Below the pieces are notes generated by a model, which was given only the letters and a program-made list of their open reading frames with translations, did not search any database and had not been told where the DNA came from. DNA of 64,000 bases, taken from UBA5078 sp033721235 (lineage in GTDB: Bacteria; Pseudomonadota; Gammaproteobacteria; Pseudomonadales; Pseudohongiellaceae). The DNA lies in the NCBI GenBank assembly GCA_033721235.1, contig JAWWAY010000005.1, positions 62,001 through 126,000 on the forward strand, given 5' to 3'. The translations under genes were made by a program, and so were the position numbers. Of this stretch, positions 9,632 to 17,546 are shown piece after piece (the first letter of the stretch is position 1; each line of letters starts with the position of its first letter).

Positions 9632-10228
9632 TCAATGATCTGTATTGGTTTGCATTAGAAAGCGGTAAATTTGTGGCAGCATCTCTTCATAAGCTTCAAA
9701 TGCATGATTGCCACCTTCTTGAATAATATTGGTCCCATTGACGTATTTATCCACAGCCAAACGATAGTCCAAAGTCTGATCACCAGTTTGCGCTAGGAGC
9801 ATATAGTTCTCCGGGTGAGACAAGGTAGGCGTGTCCAAGGCGGCGAGCTCGGCAATATGCTCCCGCGTAATAGTATGGCGCCTTCCCGAATAGTAGTTAA
9901 TATGCTCGCCTAAGTGATCTTCCCATCTCTCGACCGGGTTCACTGCTGGATTGACAAAAACCCCTCGCAATCTGTATTGCTCTGCCAGATAAGTAGCATA
10001 GTAACCCCCAAGCGAGCTCCCAATGACAACCACCGGTTTACTTTGGCGCTCAACGATATCGCGCAGAATCTCCATGGCGGCCGCTGGAGAGTACGGCAGT
10101 TCCGGTACCGCAATTTCATTCGCGGCCCCCGCTTTCAGCCAATAATCAAAAGTCGCTCTTGCCTTATAGGAGAGCGGCGAGCTATTGAAACCGTGTAAGT
10201 AGAGAAGATATTTGTTCGGAGTGTTCAT
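9632..10228 (-). CDS. yqiA: YqiA-family esterase (alpha/beta hydrolase)
   Basis: A cytosolic alpha/beta-hydrolase of about 198 residues. The family opening YLLYLHGFNSSP is followed by the nucleophile elbow GSSLGG (Ser72). The likely acid is in the TGDQTLDYR segment and the catalytic His is in EGGNHAFE near the end. The Escherichia coli homologue has esterase activity on short acyl esters, with an unclear natural substrate. I chose the ATG at 10228; an upstream TTG at 10243 would add five residues with no better ribosome site. It lies between cpdA and parE as in enterobacteria, which supports the identification. It is 43 bases after cpdA and 83 bases before parE. Confidence 0.92.
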   Translation of the reverse strand: MNTPNKYLLYLHGFNSSPLSYKARATFDYWLKAGAANEIAVPELPYSPAAAMEILRDIVERQSKPVVVIGSSLGGYYATYLAEQYRLRGVFVNPAVNPVERWEDHLGEHINYYSGRRHTITREHIAELAALDTPTLSHPENYMLLAQTGDQTLDYRLAVDKYVNGTNIIQEGGNHAFEAYEEMLPQIYRFLMQTNTDH

Positions 10229-10271
10229 AACAACAAGGAGCAAGACTGAGGATTAAAAGGCACCGACAGGC

Positions 10272-11090
10272 CTAATAGCCGGTCGAGCTATGATCAACAT
10301 CGAAATGGAAGCCTTGCACCCGCTCTACTGCACTCCTTATGCTGCCATCGTCATCAAGCTCGAACCAACGATAGGCTGGATTCACAGTATCCAGGGTAAA
10401 GTCCTCAACATCTGGCTTGAATTGAATACAGGTAGATGGGGTGCAGAAAAACCGCACGCCTTCATAGTCGAAATCGAGTTCCTGATGGATATGCCCATAC
10501 ACGACAGCCTTAACGGTACTTGAGCCCTTAATTAGGCTAAGAAATTCGTCGCTATTGTGCAAACCTATGCCGTCCATCCACCCGGCAGTCCCCGGCACAG
10601 GATTGTGATGCAGGCAGACTAGACTATGCTCAATGCTGGGATCTTGCTCGGCCTGCTCCAAAGAAGCCCGAAGATGCTGCAAATCTTTGTCATGCAACAT
10701 GCCATGCACCTCTCCTATTACGCTGGAGTCGAGCATTACAATCTGCCAATTACCGCTACGCAATAGCGGCGTAGACGCCTCACTATAACCAGGCACCTCG
10801 GCCATGGCATGGCGGCGATCGTGGTTGCCAGGAATCCACACAAAAGGGGCTCCCAGCTCATCCATGGCTTGGCCAAAACGAAGATAGGACTCTTGGGATG
10901 CGTCCTGAGAAATATCACCACTGGCAAGCACTAAGTCGAAACTCGCCTCTTTTTCTTGAACTAGCTCTAGGACTTTCTCGAAGCTTTCTTGGGTATTCAA
11001 GTTTAAGAGCGCGGCAGAGGGGTCCTTAAACAGATGACTGTCTGTGATCTGAAGGAGGCGTAGAGCCTTGTTTGCGCGCTTGATATTCAT
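10272..11090 (-). CDS. cpdA: 3',5'-cyclic-AMP phosphodiesterase
   Basis: A class III cAMP phosphodiesterase of the calcineurin-like metallophosphoesterase family (272 residues). The metal-binding blocks occur in order: Asp17-x-His19 in ITDSH, GD in LASGDIS, GNHD in WIPGNHDRR, a histidine in LHHNP, and GHxH in VYGHIHQE near residue 200. It hydrolyses cAMP to AMP and so limits CRP-type signalling. It starts three bases after the yqiB stop, so the two are translationally close. The operon position (nudF-yqiB-cpdA-yqiA-parE) is the enterobacterial one. The stop codon is TAG. Confidence 0.95.
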   Translation of the reverse strand: MNIKRANKALRLLQITDSHLFKDPSAALLNLNTQESFEKVLELVQEKEASFDLVLASGDISQDASQESYLRFGQAMDELGAPFVWIPGNHDRRHAMAEVPGYSEASTPLLRSGNWQIVMLDSSVIGEVHGMLHDKDLQHLRASLEQAEQDPSIEHSLVCLHHNPVPGTAGWMDGIGLHNSDEFLSLIKGSSTVKAVVYGHIHQELDFDYEGVRFFCTPSTCIQFKPDVEDFTLDTVNPAYRWFELDDDGSIRSAVERVQGFHFDVDHSSTGY

Positions 11091-11093
11091 AAG

Positions 11094-11606
11094 TTATGCG
11101 GTACAAGCAAACTCTGGAGTTTTGGAGCTAAACCCTGCAGCTAGGCATAAGTTAAGCCATTCACCCAAAAAACCATTAATCTGCCTCTTCTCGTCCTGAT
11201 GATACATTTTTTCATTAGGTATAGCGTATCTCGCGAGTAAAGCACGACGCCCCTGATACTCAATTGCCTCAGCTGTTCTCGCATCATGATAGAGACGAAC
11301 CAGAACTTTCGGTGCCGGCAAAAGCGAATGAACCGTATTCACTTGCTCCACTAACAATGTGCTTGTATAGCGAAACACTTCTACTACGCTTATTCTAATA
11401 CGCGCCACCCCCGCTCCAGACATGGCAATTGAGAACTCTCTCGTATACTTGTCATCAGCCTCAAAACCGCATTCTATGTGACTTTGAAGACAGTAGTCTC
11501 GGTATGATTCTAGTTCAGGCATTAATTTTAGTAAACGAATAAAATTGGCATCGCAGTCCGCCATGTCTTTTATTAAATCAACCTTGTAACGCCCTACTGA
11601 ACCCAC
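11094..11606 (-). CDS. yqiB: DUF1249 family protein YqiB
   Basis: A 170-residue soluble protein that matches the YqiB/DUF1249 family. Family-conserved stretches are visible in VLVRLYHDARTAE, the YPN-like AIPNEKMYHQDEKRQIN and FLGEWLNLCLA. Its biochemical function is not established. The start is a GTG at 11606 with a good ribosome site (AGGTGG) six bases upstream, and the alignment with the enterobacterial N-terminus supports it. It lies between nudF (10 bases) and cpdA (3 bases). This position has been retained over long distances, which suggests co-expression with cAMP and ADP-ribose turnover enzymes. Confidence 0.9.
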   Translation of the reverse strand: MGSVGRYKVDLIKDMADCDANFIRLLKLMPELESYRDYCLQSHIECGFEADDKYTREFSIAMSGAGVARIRISVVEVFRYTSTLLVEQVNTVHSLLPAPKVLVRLYHDARTAEAIEYQGRRALLARYAIPNEKMYHQDEKRQINGFLGEWLNLCLAAGFSSKTPEFACTA

Positions 11607-11616
11607 TCAATTCCAC

Positions 11617-12273
11617 CTAATTTTCATTTAACCACTGTGCTCGCAGCTTCTCCTTATGAATATAGAGCCACTGCATTGCAATAATACTCATTGCATTGTC
11701 TAGTTTGCTGAAGCCAGATTGCAACTGCGACCAAGCCTCATCGAAAGATAGCACACAGACGCGAATATCTTCATGCTCATGGGGCAAACCATGTATACCA
11801 CCAACTCCATTAGAGTCTACTTGGCCACAATACAAGGTGATTCGTTCACTTGTTCCCCCGGGGCTACTGAAATAATCGCAGATATGTTCCAGATTCTGCG
11901 GCATACAGCCAGCTTCCTCTAAAGCCTCTCGGCAAGCAACGCTTTCAGCTTGCTCGCCTTGATCGATCATGCCCGCGACTATCTCAAGAAGCCACGGGCT
12001 GCGCTCAGAGACATCCAGCGCACCCACCCTAAATTGCTCTACTAACACCACATTGTCCAGAGCCGGGTCATATAAAAGAACCCCAACTGCTGGCGTGCGA
12101 ACAAATAGCTCTCGGGTAAAGACGGGGCTCCAACCACCAGCAAACAAGCGATGACGCAGATGCAGCGTGTCCAACTTAAAAAAACCTTGGTAACTGGAAT
12201 CTCGCTTGATCAGCTCGACATCTTCGGACTCAAAGCCCGCAGCGCTGGCACTACTACTGGTGGACAGAGCCAT
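11617..12273 (-). CDS. nudF: ADP-ribose pyrophosphatase (Nudix hydrolase)
   Basis: A Nudix hydrolase of 218 residues that would split ADP-ribose into AMP and ribose 5-phosphate. The complete Nudix box G-x5-E-x7-REUxEExGU is at residues 101-123 (GMIDQGEQAE...REALEEAGC). Upstream the family motif VLLYDPALDNVVLVEQFR is clear, and the region after the box carries the SPGGTSERITLY segment seen in NudF and related ADP-ribose hydrolases. It is probably the first gene of the operon that ends in parE. The ppiC gene on the same strand ends only five bases upstream, so read-through from ppiC is possible. Confidence 0.95.
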   Translation of the reverse strand: MALSTSSSASAAGFESEDVELIKRDSSYQGFFKLDTLHLRHRLFAGGWSPVFTRELFVRTPAVGVLLYDPALDNVVLVEQFRVGALDVSERSPWLLEIVAGMIDQGEQAESVACREALEEAGCMPQNLEHICDYFSSPGGTSERITLYCGQVDSNGVGGIHGLPHEHEDIRVCVLSFDEAWSQLQSGFSKLDNAMSIIAMQWLYIHKEKLRAQWLNEN

Positions 12274-12278
12274 GACTA

Positions 12279-12560
12279 TTAGTCCTCGCGGCTAGTCACT
12301 TCTAACAAATGGTAGCCAAACTGAGTCTTAACTGGGCCTTGAACAGTGTTTGGTTCAGCGCTAAATACAACCGTATCAAACTCTTTAACCATCTGCCCTG
12401 GACCGAAGCGGCCTAGTTCACCACCCTGCTGGCCTGAAGGACAAGAAGAATACTGCTTGGCGATCTCCGCAAAGTCTTCTCCGCCTTCGATGCGTGTCTT
12501 TAGCTCATTACACTGAGCCTCTGTCTCTACTAGTATGTGTCGTGCTGTGGCAGCTGCCAT
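12279..12560 (-). CDS. ppiC: Parvulin-type peptidyl-prolyl cis-trans isomerase
   Basis: A single-domain parvulin of 93 residues, the same length as Escherichia coli PpiC, catalysing proline isomerisation in the cytosol. It shows the family pattern ARHILVETEAQC, the SSCPSGQQGGELGRFGPGQM block and the C-terminal TQFGYHLLEV. The start is an ATG at 12560 with a strong AGGAG site eight bases upstream; a longer reading to 12593 lacks support. There is no signal peptide. It is followed after five bases by nudF. Confidence 0.95.
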   Translation of the reverse strand: MAAATARHILVETEAQCNELKTRIEGGEDFAEIAKQYSSCPSGQQGGELGRFGPGQMVKEFDTVVFSAEPNTVQGPVKTQFGYHLLEVTSRED

Positions 12561-12713
12561 TTTAATACTCCTTCGTAAGCGTGAAACCGTCACGCATAAT
12601 GCTTAAACAAAAAGGCATTATGCCCTAGGCAGGACGCTAAATCGAACCGGTAAGAGGAGGGAAATCACGAGACAGAGGCGGGGGCAGCACTCAAGCCAAT
12701 GGCCTGAGCGCTG

Positions 12714-13421
12714 TTAGTAAAGCGCCGCTCGATTAATGCGGTGCTGTACATAAGGCAGAAATAGCCGATAAAGCCACGATTTAGGCTTAATAGGGCTCTC
12801 TAGGCTTACCAAACAAACGCAGTCCATGTCTTGAGTAGCCGTCGGCTGGTGCGCCTCACCTTTATTGCGAACCACAAAATCGCCTCGGCTATAGCTACCT
12901 TCTGCGTCTGAGAAGCTGCCTTTGAGCAACACGGTAATTTCTTCGCCATTATGCTCATGCTCTGGCATACGTCCGCCAGCCTTAATATCGTAGATGGCCG
13001 TTTCGCGCGACTCTCCACCCAAATTAAGCGGCGCTATACGCAAATGCGCTCCTAGCTGGACCCAATTGAGCTTACTAAAGCCGGCCTTCAATGCCCCCTT
13101 CAAGGCTCTGGGCGACACCAGTTTAGAGCTTAGAGGCATATCGCTCACTTCGCTCACAGGGCTTTTGTGCTGAGCTGCCGGCGCTTCTATAGACGCCGAA
13201 TTGTCGATGCTCCCCATGAGCTTATCGAAACTATCCTCAGCAAGCGGCTCAACACAGGAAGATTCCATCAGCATGGCGCCTAACTCATTCAACTGCTTAA
13301 CGTGAGCACGACACTTACCGCAAAATTCTAGATGAACCGAAACACATACCGCCTCCGAAAGCGGCAAATTCGCCGAAGCGAAATCAGTCAAGAATCTAGA
13401 ATCAGGATGATATGCGATCAT
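12714..13421 (-). CDS. chrR: ChrR-type zinc anti-sigma factor
   Basis: A 235-residue cytosolic anti-sigma factor. The N-terminal zinc anti-sigma domain has ligands His5, His30, Cys34 and Cys37, nearly the same spacing as ChrR of Rhodobacter sphaeroides. The C-terminal half is a cupin with the metal-binding PEHEHNGEE pattern and a later HQPTA histidine. In ChrR the first domain holds the ECF sigma factor and the cupin is needed for release by singlet oxygen. The gene is 16 bases downstream of the ECF sigma gene on the same strand, the standard arrangement. I infer that it controls the divergent lipid operon at 14219-18059. No membrane segment is present. Confidence 0.93.
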   Translation of the reverse strand: MIAYHPDSRFLTDFASANLPLSEAVCVSVHLEFCGKCRAHVKQLNELGAMLMESSCVEPLAEDSFDKLMGSIDNSASIEAPAAQHKSPVSEVSDMPLSSKLVSPRALKGALKAGFSKLNWVQLGAHLRIAPLNLGGESRETAIYDIKAGGRMPEHEHNGEEITVLLKGSFSDAEGSYSRGDFVVRNKGEAHQPTATQDMDCVCLVSLESPIKPKSWLYRLFLPYVQHRINRAALY

Positions 13422-13437
13422 GATTAACCTTCGTTAC

Positions 13438-14028
13438 TTATCTATCTAGGAGAATTTTTAGTTTATTAAGGGCCAAGCGTATACGTGACTTTACGGTACC
13501 CAATGGCAGGCTCAGCTCTTCAGAAATTTCAAAATGAGACTTGCCTTCCAGAAACGCTTTTTCCAATACTAGGGCCTGTTCCTCGGGCAGGGTCTTTAGG
13601 GCATTTTTAATGCTGCTCTCGGCCCGTCGCTGCTGAAGTTCAATCAGCGGCTCGGGGGAGTCAGCCTCATGCCAAATATCATCAACTTCGATCTTTCGCT
13701 CTGCTCGCTCATTACGCCTTATAAAGTCTACTCGTGTGTTCCGGGCAATCGTGAATATCCATGTACTCACACTCGCCTTGGCGCTATTAAATGAAGCAGC
13801 CTTGTTCCAAACCTTAATCATGACTTCTTGCGTAATCTCTTCGGCTTGAGACTTGTCGATATGGGCCGACATTCCTTTCAGCAGGAAGCCTTTCACTTGA
13901 GGGGCGAAGTGATCGAATATTTTCTTGAACTGCTGGCGATCTCGATGAGAAGCCACTCGCCCAAGAGCCACCACCCAAGGATCAGATGCTGCTGGTGAGT
14001 TTCCAACTGCTGCCTTTTGTTTATTCAT
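13438..14028 (-). CDS. rpoE: ECF sigma factor of the RpoE/ChrR (ECF11-like) group
   Basis: An extracytoplasmic-function sigma factor of about 196 residues. Region 2 is seen in EEITQEVMIKVWNKAASFN and VSTWIFTIARNTRVDFIRR; region 4 in LPEEQALVLEKAFLEG and SLPLGTVKSRIRLALNKL. It is followed by its ChrR-type anti-sigma factor. I chose the ATG at 14028, which matches where homologues begin; a GTG at 14061 in the same frame is a fair alternative. Upstream there is a minus-strand promoter of its own predicted class (14119-14090), implying positive autoregulation. In Rhodobacter such sigma factors respond to singlet oxygen; the signal here is inferred. Confidence 0.93.
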   Translation of the reverse strand: MNKQKAAVGNSPAASDPWVVALGRVASHRDRQQFKKIFDHFAPQVKGFLLKGMSAHIDKSQAEEITQEVMIKVWNKAASFNSAKASVSTWIFTIARNTRVDFIRRNERAERKIEVDDIWHEADSPEPLIELQQRRAESSIKNALKTLPEEQALVLEKAFLEGKSHFEISEELSLPLGTVKSRIRLALNKLKILLDR

Positions 14029-14089
14029 ATTATCGTCGCCACTGACCAAAATTAAGCTCACTGCTTCCCAAGGATTGTTTTTATGTATG

Positions 14090-14119
14090 TCTTTACGCTA
14101 CAGCCTGCCAAGCGGATCA
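14090..14119 (-). promoter_or_regulatory. ECF-sigma promoter for the sigma/anti-sigma operon
   Basis: On the minus strand TGATCC (14119-14114) is followed by exactly 18 bases and TAAAGA (14095-14090). This agrees with the TGATCC-N18-TAAGA-type element of the Rhodobacter sigmaE/ChrR regulon. A start site near 14083 would give a leader of about 20-55 bases depending on the sigma start codon. It implies autoregulation. Confidence 0.8.
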
Positions 14120-14150
14120 ATCAAAAGCAATCAATTTCCAATATCGGTTC

Positions 14151-14180
14151 TGATCCGATTTCTCTGCCAAGGCGTAAAGT
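14151..14180 (+). promoter_or_regulatory. ECF-sigma promoter for the divergent lipid operon
   Basis: On the plus strand TGATCC (14151-14156) is followed by exactly 18 bases and TAAAGT (14175-14180), the same element as the oppositely oriented one at 14119-14090. The two -35 boxes lie back to back, 31 bases apart. The predicted start near 14187 is about 30 bases before the first gene (14219). Confidence 0.8.
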
Positions 14181-14218
14181 GTCAGTAAGTCCCTGTAATA
14201 CTTTGAGCGCGTTTATTT

Positions 14219-14674
14219 ATGACTCCTAACAATACTGTCAATGATCCATCTCGTACTGCTCTGATTGCGCAGTTCAAGGCGTTCTACAGCAAAGGCGATA
14301 ACACCAATTTAGAACAACTGGATAGGCTCTATACTCAGGACATTGAGTTTCGTGATCCTATTCATACCGTGCACGGCATTCTCGGCTTAAAACAGTATAT
14401 GCGAAAACTATACGCCAACTCTGCGGACATTAGATTTGAATATACCGAAGAGCACTGGGGAGATCACTGGGCAAGCATTAGCTGGTGGATGGACTATAGA
14501 CACCCCAAAATTGCCGGTGGCGAGCTGGTTCGAGTGCGCGGCACAACCCAGATACGCTTTACCGATCGCATCTACTTTCACGAAGACTTTTACGATATGG
14601 GGGCTTTGTTGTACGCGCACCTACCCATAATCGGTCCCGTTATTAAGTTCATAAACCGTCGCGTTGGCGCATAG
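14219..14674 (+). CDS. SnoaL/NTF2-like protein, first gene of the ECF operon
   Basis: A 151-residue soluble protein with the cone-shaped NTF2/SnoaL fold expected from its pattern: an N-terminal helix (LIAQFKAFYSKG), an aspartate-rich LYTQDIEFRDPIHTVHG and beta strands ending in TTQIRFTDRIYFHEDFYDMGALLY. Such proteins are often isomerases, hydrolases or binding proteins; no substrate can be assigned. It is the first gene after the ECF promoter and is followed 13 bases later by the SDR gene. Homologues recur at this position in ChrR-type clusters, which suggests a part in modifying a lipid, but that is inference. The stop codon is TAG. Confidence 0.82.
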   Translation: MTPNNTVNDPSRTALIAQFKAFYSKGDNTNLEQLDRLYTQDIEFRDPIHTVHGILGLKQYMRKLYANSADIRFEYTEEHWGDHWASISWWMDYRHPKIAGGELVRVRGTTQIRFTDRIYFHEDFYDMGALLYAHLPIIGPVIKFINRRVGA

Positions 14675-14687
14675 AACAGAAGGTCTT

Positions 14688-15452
14688 ATGAAACAAGAGT
14701 CCAAAAACATATGGATAACAGGTGGAGGCTCAGGCATCGGTCAAGCGCTGGCGCAGTCCCTCGCACTGGGCGGCCATAATGTCATTATAAGCGGTCGCTC
14801 ACGGGATAAGCTAGAAGCCTGCAGGGCAGTATGCCCCGAACGTATCCATCCGCTCGTCTGGGATGTTAGCGATGAAAGCAGCATCGATTCAATCGAGCAG
14901 CAACTGAGCACTAAAGTCGCCCACTTAGACTGCGTCATCCTTAATGCTGGCATTTGCCAATACGTCGATGTGCACAAGCTAGACCTGCCATCGATGCACG
15001 ACGTCATGAACACCAACTTTTTCGGTTTTGTGCATTCTTTTAACGCGGCCTTAGCACTATTAAAGAGAGCCCCGCGTAAGCCACAACTGATCGGCGTAGC
15101 GAGCATGGCAAGCTATGTAGGATTTCCGCGTGCTCAGGCCTATGGGGCATCAAAAGCGGCCTGTGCCTATTTACTAAACTCCATTCGCTCTGACTGCTCT
15201 AGCTGGCTAGACGTAACGGTTGTTAACCCAGGCTTTGTTCGCACACCACTGACGGACGCCAATGACTTCGACATGCCTTTTCTCATGTCAAGTGAGGATG
15301 CGGCTAAGAAAATAGAGAAAGCCTTAAGCTCTCGCGCAAAAGAAATACACTTTCCCTGGCGGCTCCATGCTTTGCTAAGAATTGCACAATGGTTTCCGTC
15401 GCTTTGGTATGGTTTTATAGTTAGCAAACTAAACAGGGAAAATAGTCAATGA
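14688..15452 (+). CDS. Short-chain dehydrogenase/reductase of the ECF operon
   Basis: A classical SDR of 254 residues. It has the Rossmann nucleotide motif TGGGSGIG near the N-terminus, the NAG strand (LNAGICQY) and the catalytic YxxxK in AYGASKAACAYLL preceded by the active serine in VASMASYVG. The C-terminal hydrophobic stretch may associate with the membrane. The cofactor is probably NADP(H) because basic residues (SGRSRDK) follow the second strand. The ATG at 14688 has AGAAGG upstream; an earlier frame start at 14664 would overlap the previous gene. Its stop overlaps the DUF1365 start (ATGA), so the two are translationally coupled. The substrate is unknown. Confidence 0.9.
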   Translation: MKQESKNIWITGGGSGIGQALAQSLALGGHNVIISGRSRDKLEACRAVCPERIHPLVWDVSDESSIDSIEQQLSTKVAHLDCVILNAGICQYVDVHKLDLPSMHDVMNTNFFGFVHSFNAALALLKRAPRKPQLIGVASMASYVGFPRAQAYGASKAACAYLLNSIRSDCSSWLDVTVVNPGFVRTPLTDANDFDMPFLMSSEDAAKKIEKALSSRAKEIHFPWRLHALLRIAQWFPSLWYGFIVSKLNRENSQ

Positions 15453-16222
15453 GTCGCTCACACTTTCTCAAAAGCGCCATTTACGAGGGGACTGTCACGC
15501 ACACCAGGCTCATTCCGAAGAAGCATCAATTCCAATACCCCGTGTATATGACTTATCTAGATCTGTCCGAGCAAGAGGACTTTTTTTCGCTCAGCAAATT
15601 TTGGTCGAATAAACGATTCAACCTCGCATGGATGAAACGTAAAGATTATTTAGACCCTAGCATCGACTCAATATCTTGCGCAGTTCGTAAAAAAATTCAC
15701 GACTATAACGGCGACAACATAGAGGGACCCATTCGAGTACTCACAAATCTGCGAGTCTTTGGTTTTCTAATCAATCCCATTAGTTGCTACTACTGCTTCG
15801 ATAATGACGAGAAACTTCGCTATATAGTTGCTGAAGTGACCAGCACACCCTGGAAGGAACGCATTAGCTATGTTATTCCCTGCTGCGCCGAAAAAAGCAG
15901 CCACGAACATTGCTTTGATAAACAAATGCATGTGTCGCCCTTTATGCCAATGAACATGCTCTACAGGTGGAGAAGTAGCACGCCACAGGATGGCTTGAGC
16001 ATTGCCTTGCAGAACCTTCAAGACGGAGAGCTACATTTCCACGCCTCCCTCAATCTCAAGAGACAAGAGGCCACTAAGGAAAGTTTGAACCAAATTATTC
16101 GCCGCTATCCGCTGATGACGCTTAAAGTAGGCTTTGCTATCTACTGGCAAGCACTTCGGCTTTTCATCAAAGGCGTGCCTTTCATTCGAAAAACTACAAA
16201 ATTAAATACCCAAAACAGATAG
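15449..16222 (+). CDS. DUF1365 family protein
   Basis: A 257-residue DUF1365 protein. Visible family features are the N-terminal SAIYEGTVTHTRLIPKKHQFQYPVYM, the RVLTNLRVFGFLINPISCYYCFD core and the C-terminal MTLKVGFAIYWQALRLFIKGVPF. No catalytic motif is established for this family. It is nearly always encoded beside a cyclopropane-synthase-like methyltransferase and often under ECF/ChrR control, so a role in modifying unsaturated fatty acyl chains is the usual guess. It overlaps the SDR gene by four bases and is 15 bases before the cfa-like gene. In many relatives an FAD-dependent amine-oxidase-like gene precedes DUF1365; it is absent here. Confidence 0.92.
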   Translation: MSRSHFLKSAIYEGTVTHTRLIPKKHQFQYPVYMTYLDLSEQEDFFSLSKFWSNKRFNLAWMKRKDYLDPSIDSISCAVRKKIHDYNGDNIEGPIRVLTNLRVFGFLINPISCYYCFDNDEKLRYIVAEVTSTPWKERISYVIPCCAEKSSHEHCFDKQMHVSPFMPMNMLYRWRSSTPQDGLSIALQNLQDGELHFHASLNLKRQEATKESLNQIIRRYPLMTLKVGFAIYWQALRLFIKGVPFIRKTTKLNTQNR

Positions 16223-16237
16223 AGGGAACCCCATAAC

Positions 16238-17527
16238 ATGAAGACTATGACCTTAAAGGCCAATACTGTTAATAGATCATCAGGACGCACACATACAGCA
16301 AGCATCGTCGACAAATGGGCAAAAAAGTTTGTGATGGACGTGCTAAAGAAGCTCAATAGGCAGCGCGTCGTCTTAGAAGATGGGGATAGGCGTTATTATT
16401 TTGGTGAGGATGAATCTAGCGCAGAGCTCACTGCCCATATCAAAGTACTTAGTCCGCACTTTTACACCGACTTACTGAAAGGCGGAAGCATTGCTTGCGG
16501 GGAATCCTATATGTGGGGGCACTGGACCACCAACGACTTGCTCACTCTCGTCAGGGTAATGGTGCTCAATCTTCATGTTCTTAACAGCGTCAATGAGCAG
16601 CGAAGTTTTCTTACTCGCTGGGCGACCTCACTTCTGCACAAGAAGAACAATAATAATCGAACAGGCTCGCGCCGCAATATTGCGGCTCACTACGATCTCA
16701 GCAATGAGTTCTTTGCTACCTTTCTTGACCCAACCATGATGTACTCAGCGGCGATTTTTCCCAGCGATGACTGCGAACTAGAAGAGGCTTCGGTCAACAA
16801 ATTAGTCCATACCTGCGAACGCCTCCAATTGAAGGCCGATGACCATCTATTAGAGATCGGTTCGGGCTGGGGCTCTCTGGCCATTCACGCGGCCAAAGAG
16901 TACGGCTGCAAAGTCACAACGGCGACACTCTCCAAAGAACAGTATGAGTTTGCGAGCGCAAGAATCAAAGCCGAAGGGCTAGAGGACAAAGTGAATATCG
17001 TTCTAAGAGACTACCGAGACCTCGAAGGACAGTACGACAAACTTGTTAGCATAGAAATGATCGAGGCAGTAGGGCACGAGTTCTATTGCGAATACTTTGC
17101 TCAGTGCTCAAGACTATTGAAGGAGGACGGCTTGATGTTAATTCAAGCCATTACCATCTCCGACCAACGCTACCACCAAGCCAAGAAGTCGGTCGACTTC
17201 ATTCAACGTTACATTTTCCCCGGCGGCTGCTTACCGAGCAATAGTGCGATTGCAGAGCATATTGCAAAAGATACGGACATGCAGATTGTCGGCGTTGAGG
17301 ATATTACCCGAGACTATAGCCTAACGCTTGGGCACTGGCGTAAGGCCTTCCTTGACGAGCGCGATGCCGTAGAGTCCCTAGGCTTTAGCGAGGAGTTTAT
17401 TCGTATGTGGGACTACTATCTTGCGTATTGTCAGGGCGGTTTCGCTGAGCGCGTCATTCATACAGCTCAGTTTCTCTGCGCCAAACCGATGTTCAGGAGC
17501 ACAGCAAAAATTGGCCTTCCTCAATAG
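16238..17527 (+). CDS. cfa: Cyclopropane-fatty-acyl-phospholipid synthase-like methyltransferase
   Basis: A 429-residue SAM-dependent methyltransferase of the cyclopropane synthase family. Such enzymes add a methylene or methyl group across a cis double bond of membrane phospholipid acyl chains. The SAM-binding glycine motif LEIGSGWGSLAIHAAKEYG is near residue 205, preceded by YDLSNEFFATFLDPTMMYS; the family block SIEMIEAVGHEFY and QAITISDQRY follow. An N-terminal extension of about 120 residues is typical for members in ChrR-type clusters. The start ATG (16238) has a good AGAGGGA site. It is the fourth gene of the ECF operon. Whether the product is a cyclopropane, a methyl-branched or a furan-type fatty acid cannot be read from sequence. 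Confidence 0.93.
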   Translation: MKTMTLKANTVNRSSGRTHTASIVDKWAKKFVMDVLKKLNRQRVVLEDGDRRYYFGEDESSAELTAHIKVLSPHFYTDLLKGGSIACGESYMWGHWTTNDLLTLVRVMVLNLHVLNSVNEQRSFLTRWATSLLHKKNNNNRTGSRRNIAAHYDLSNEFFATFLDPTMMYSAAIFPSDDCELEEASVNKLVHTCERLQLKADDHLLEIGSGWGSLAIHAAKEYGCKVTTATLSKEQYEFASARIKAEGLEDKVNIVLRDYRDLEGQYDKLVSIEMIEAVGHEFYCEYFAQCSRLLKEDGLMLIQAITISDQRYHQAKKSVDFIQRYIFPGGCLPSNSAIAEHIAKDTDMQIVGVEDITRDYSLTLGHWRKAFLDERDAVESLGFSEEFIRMWDYYLAYCQGGFAERVIHTAQFLCAKPMFRSTAKIGLPQ

Positions 17528-17546
17528 ACCCATCGACTTTCCTCCC

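Noticed and set aside
9632..12560. The nudF-yqiB-cpdA-yqiA-parE cluster as something unusual
   Set aside because: It is the standard order also found in Escherichia coli.
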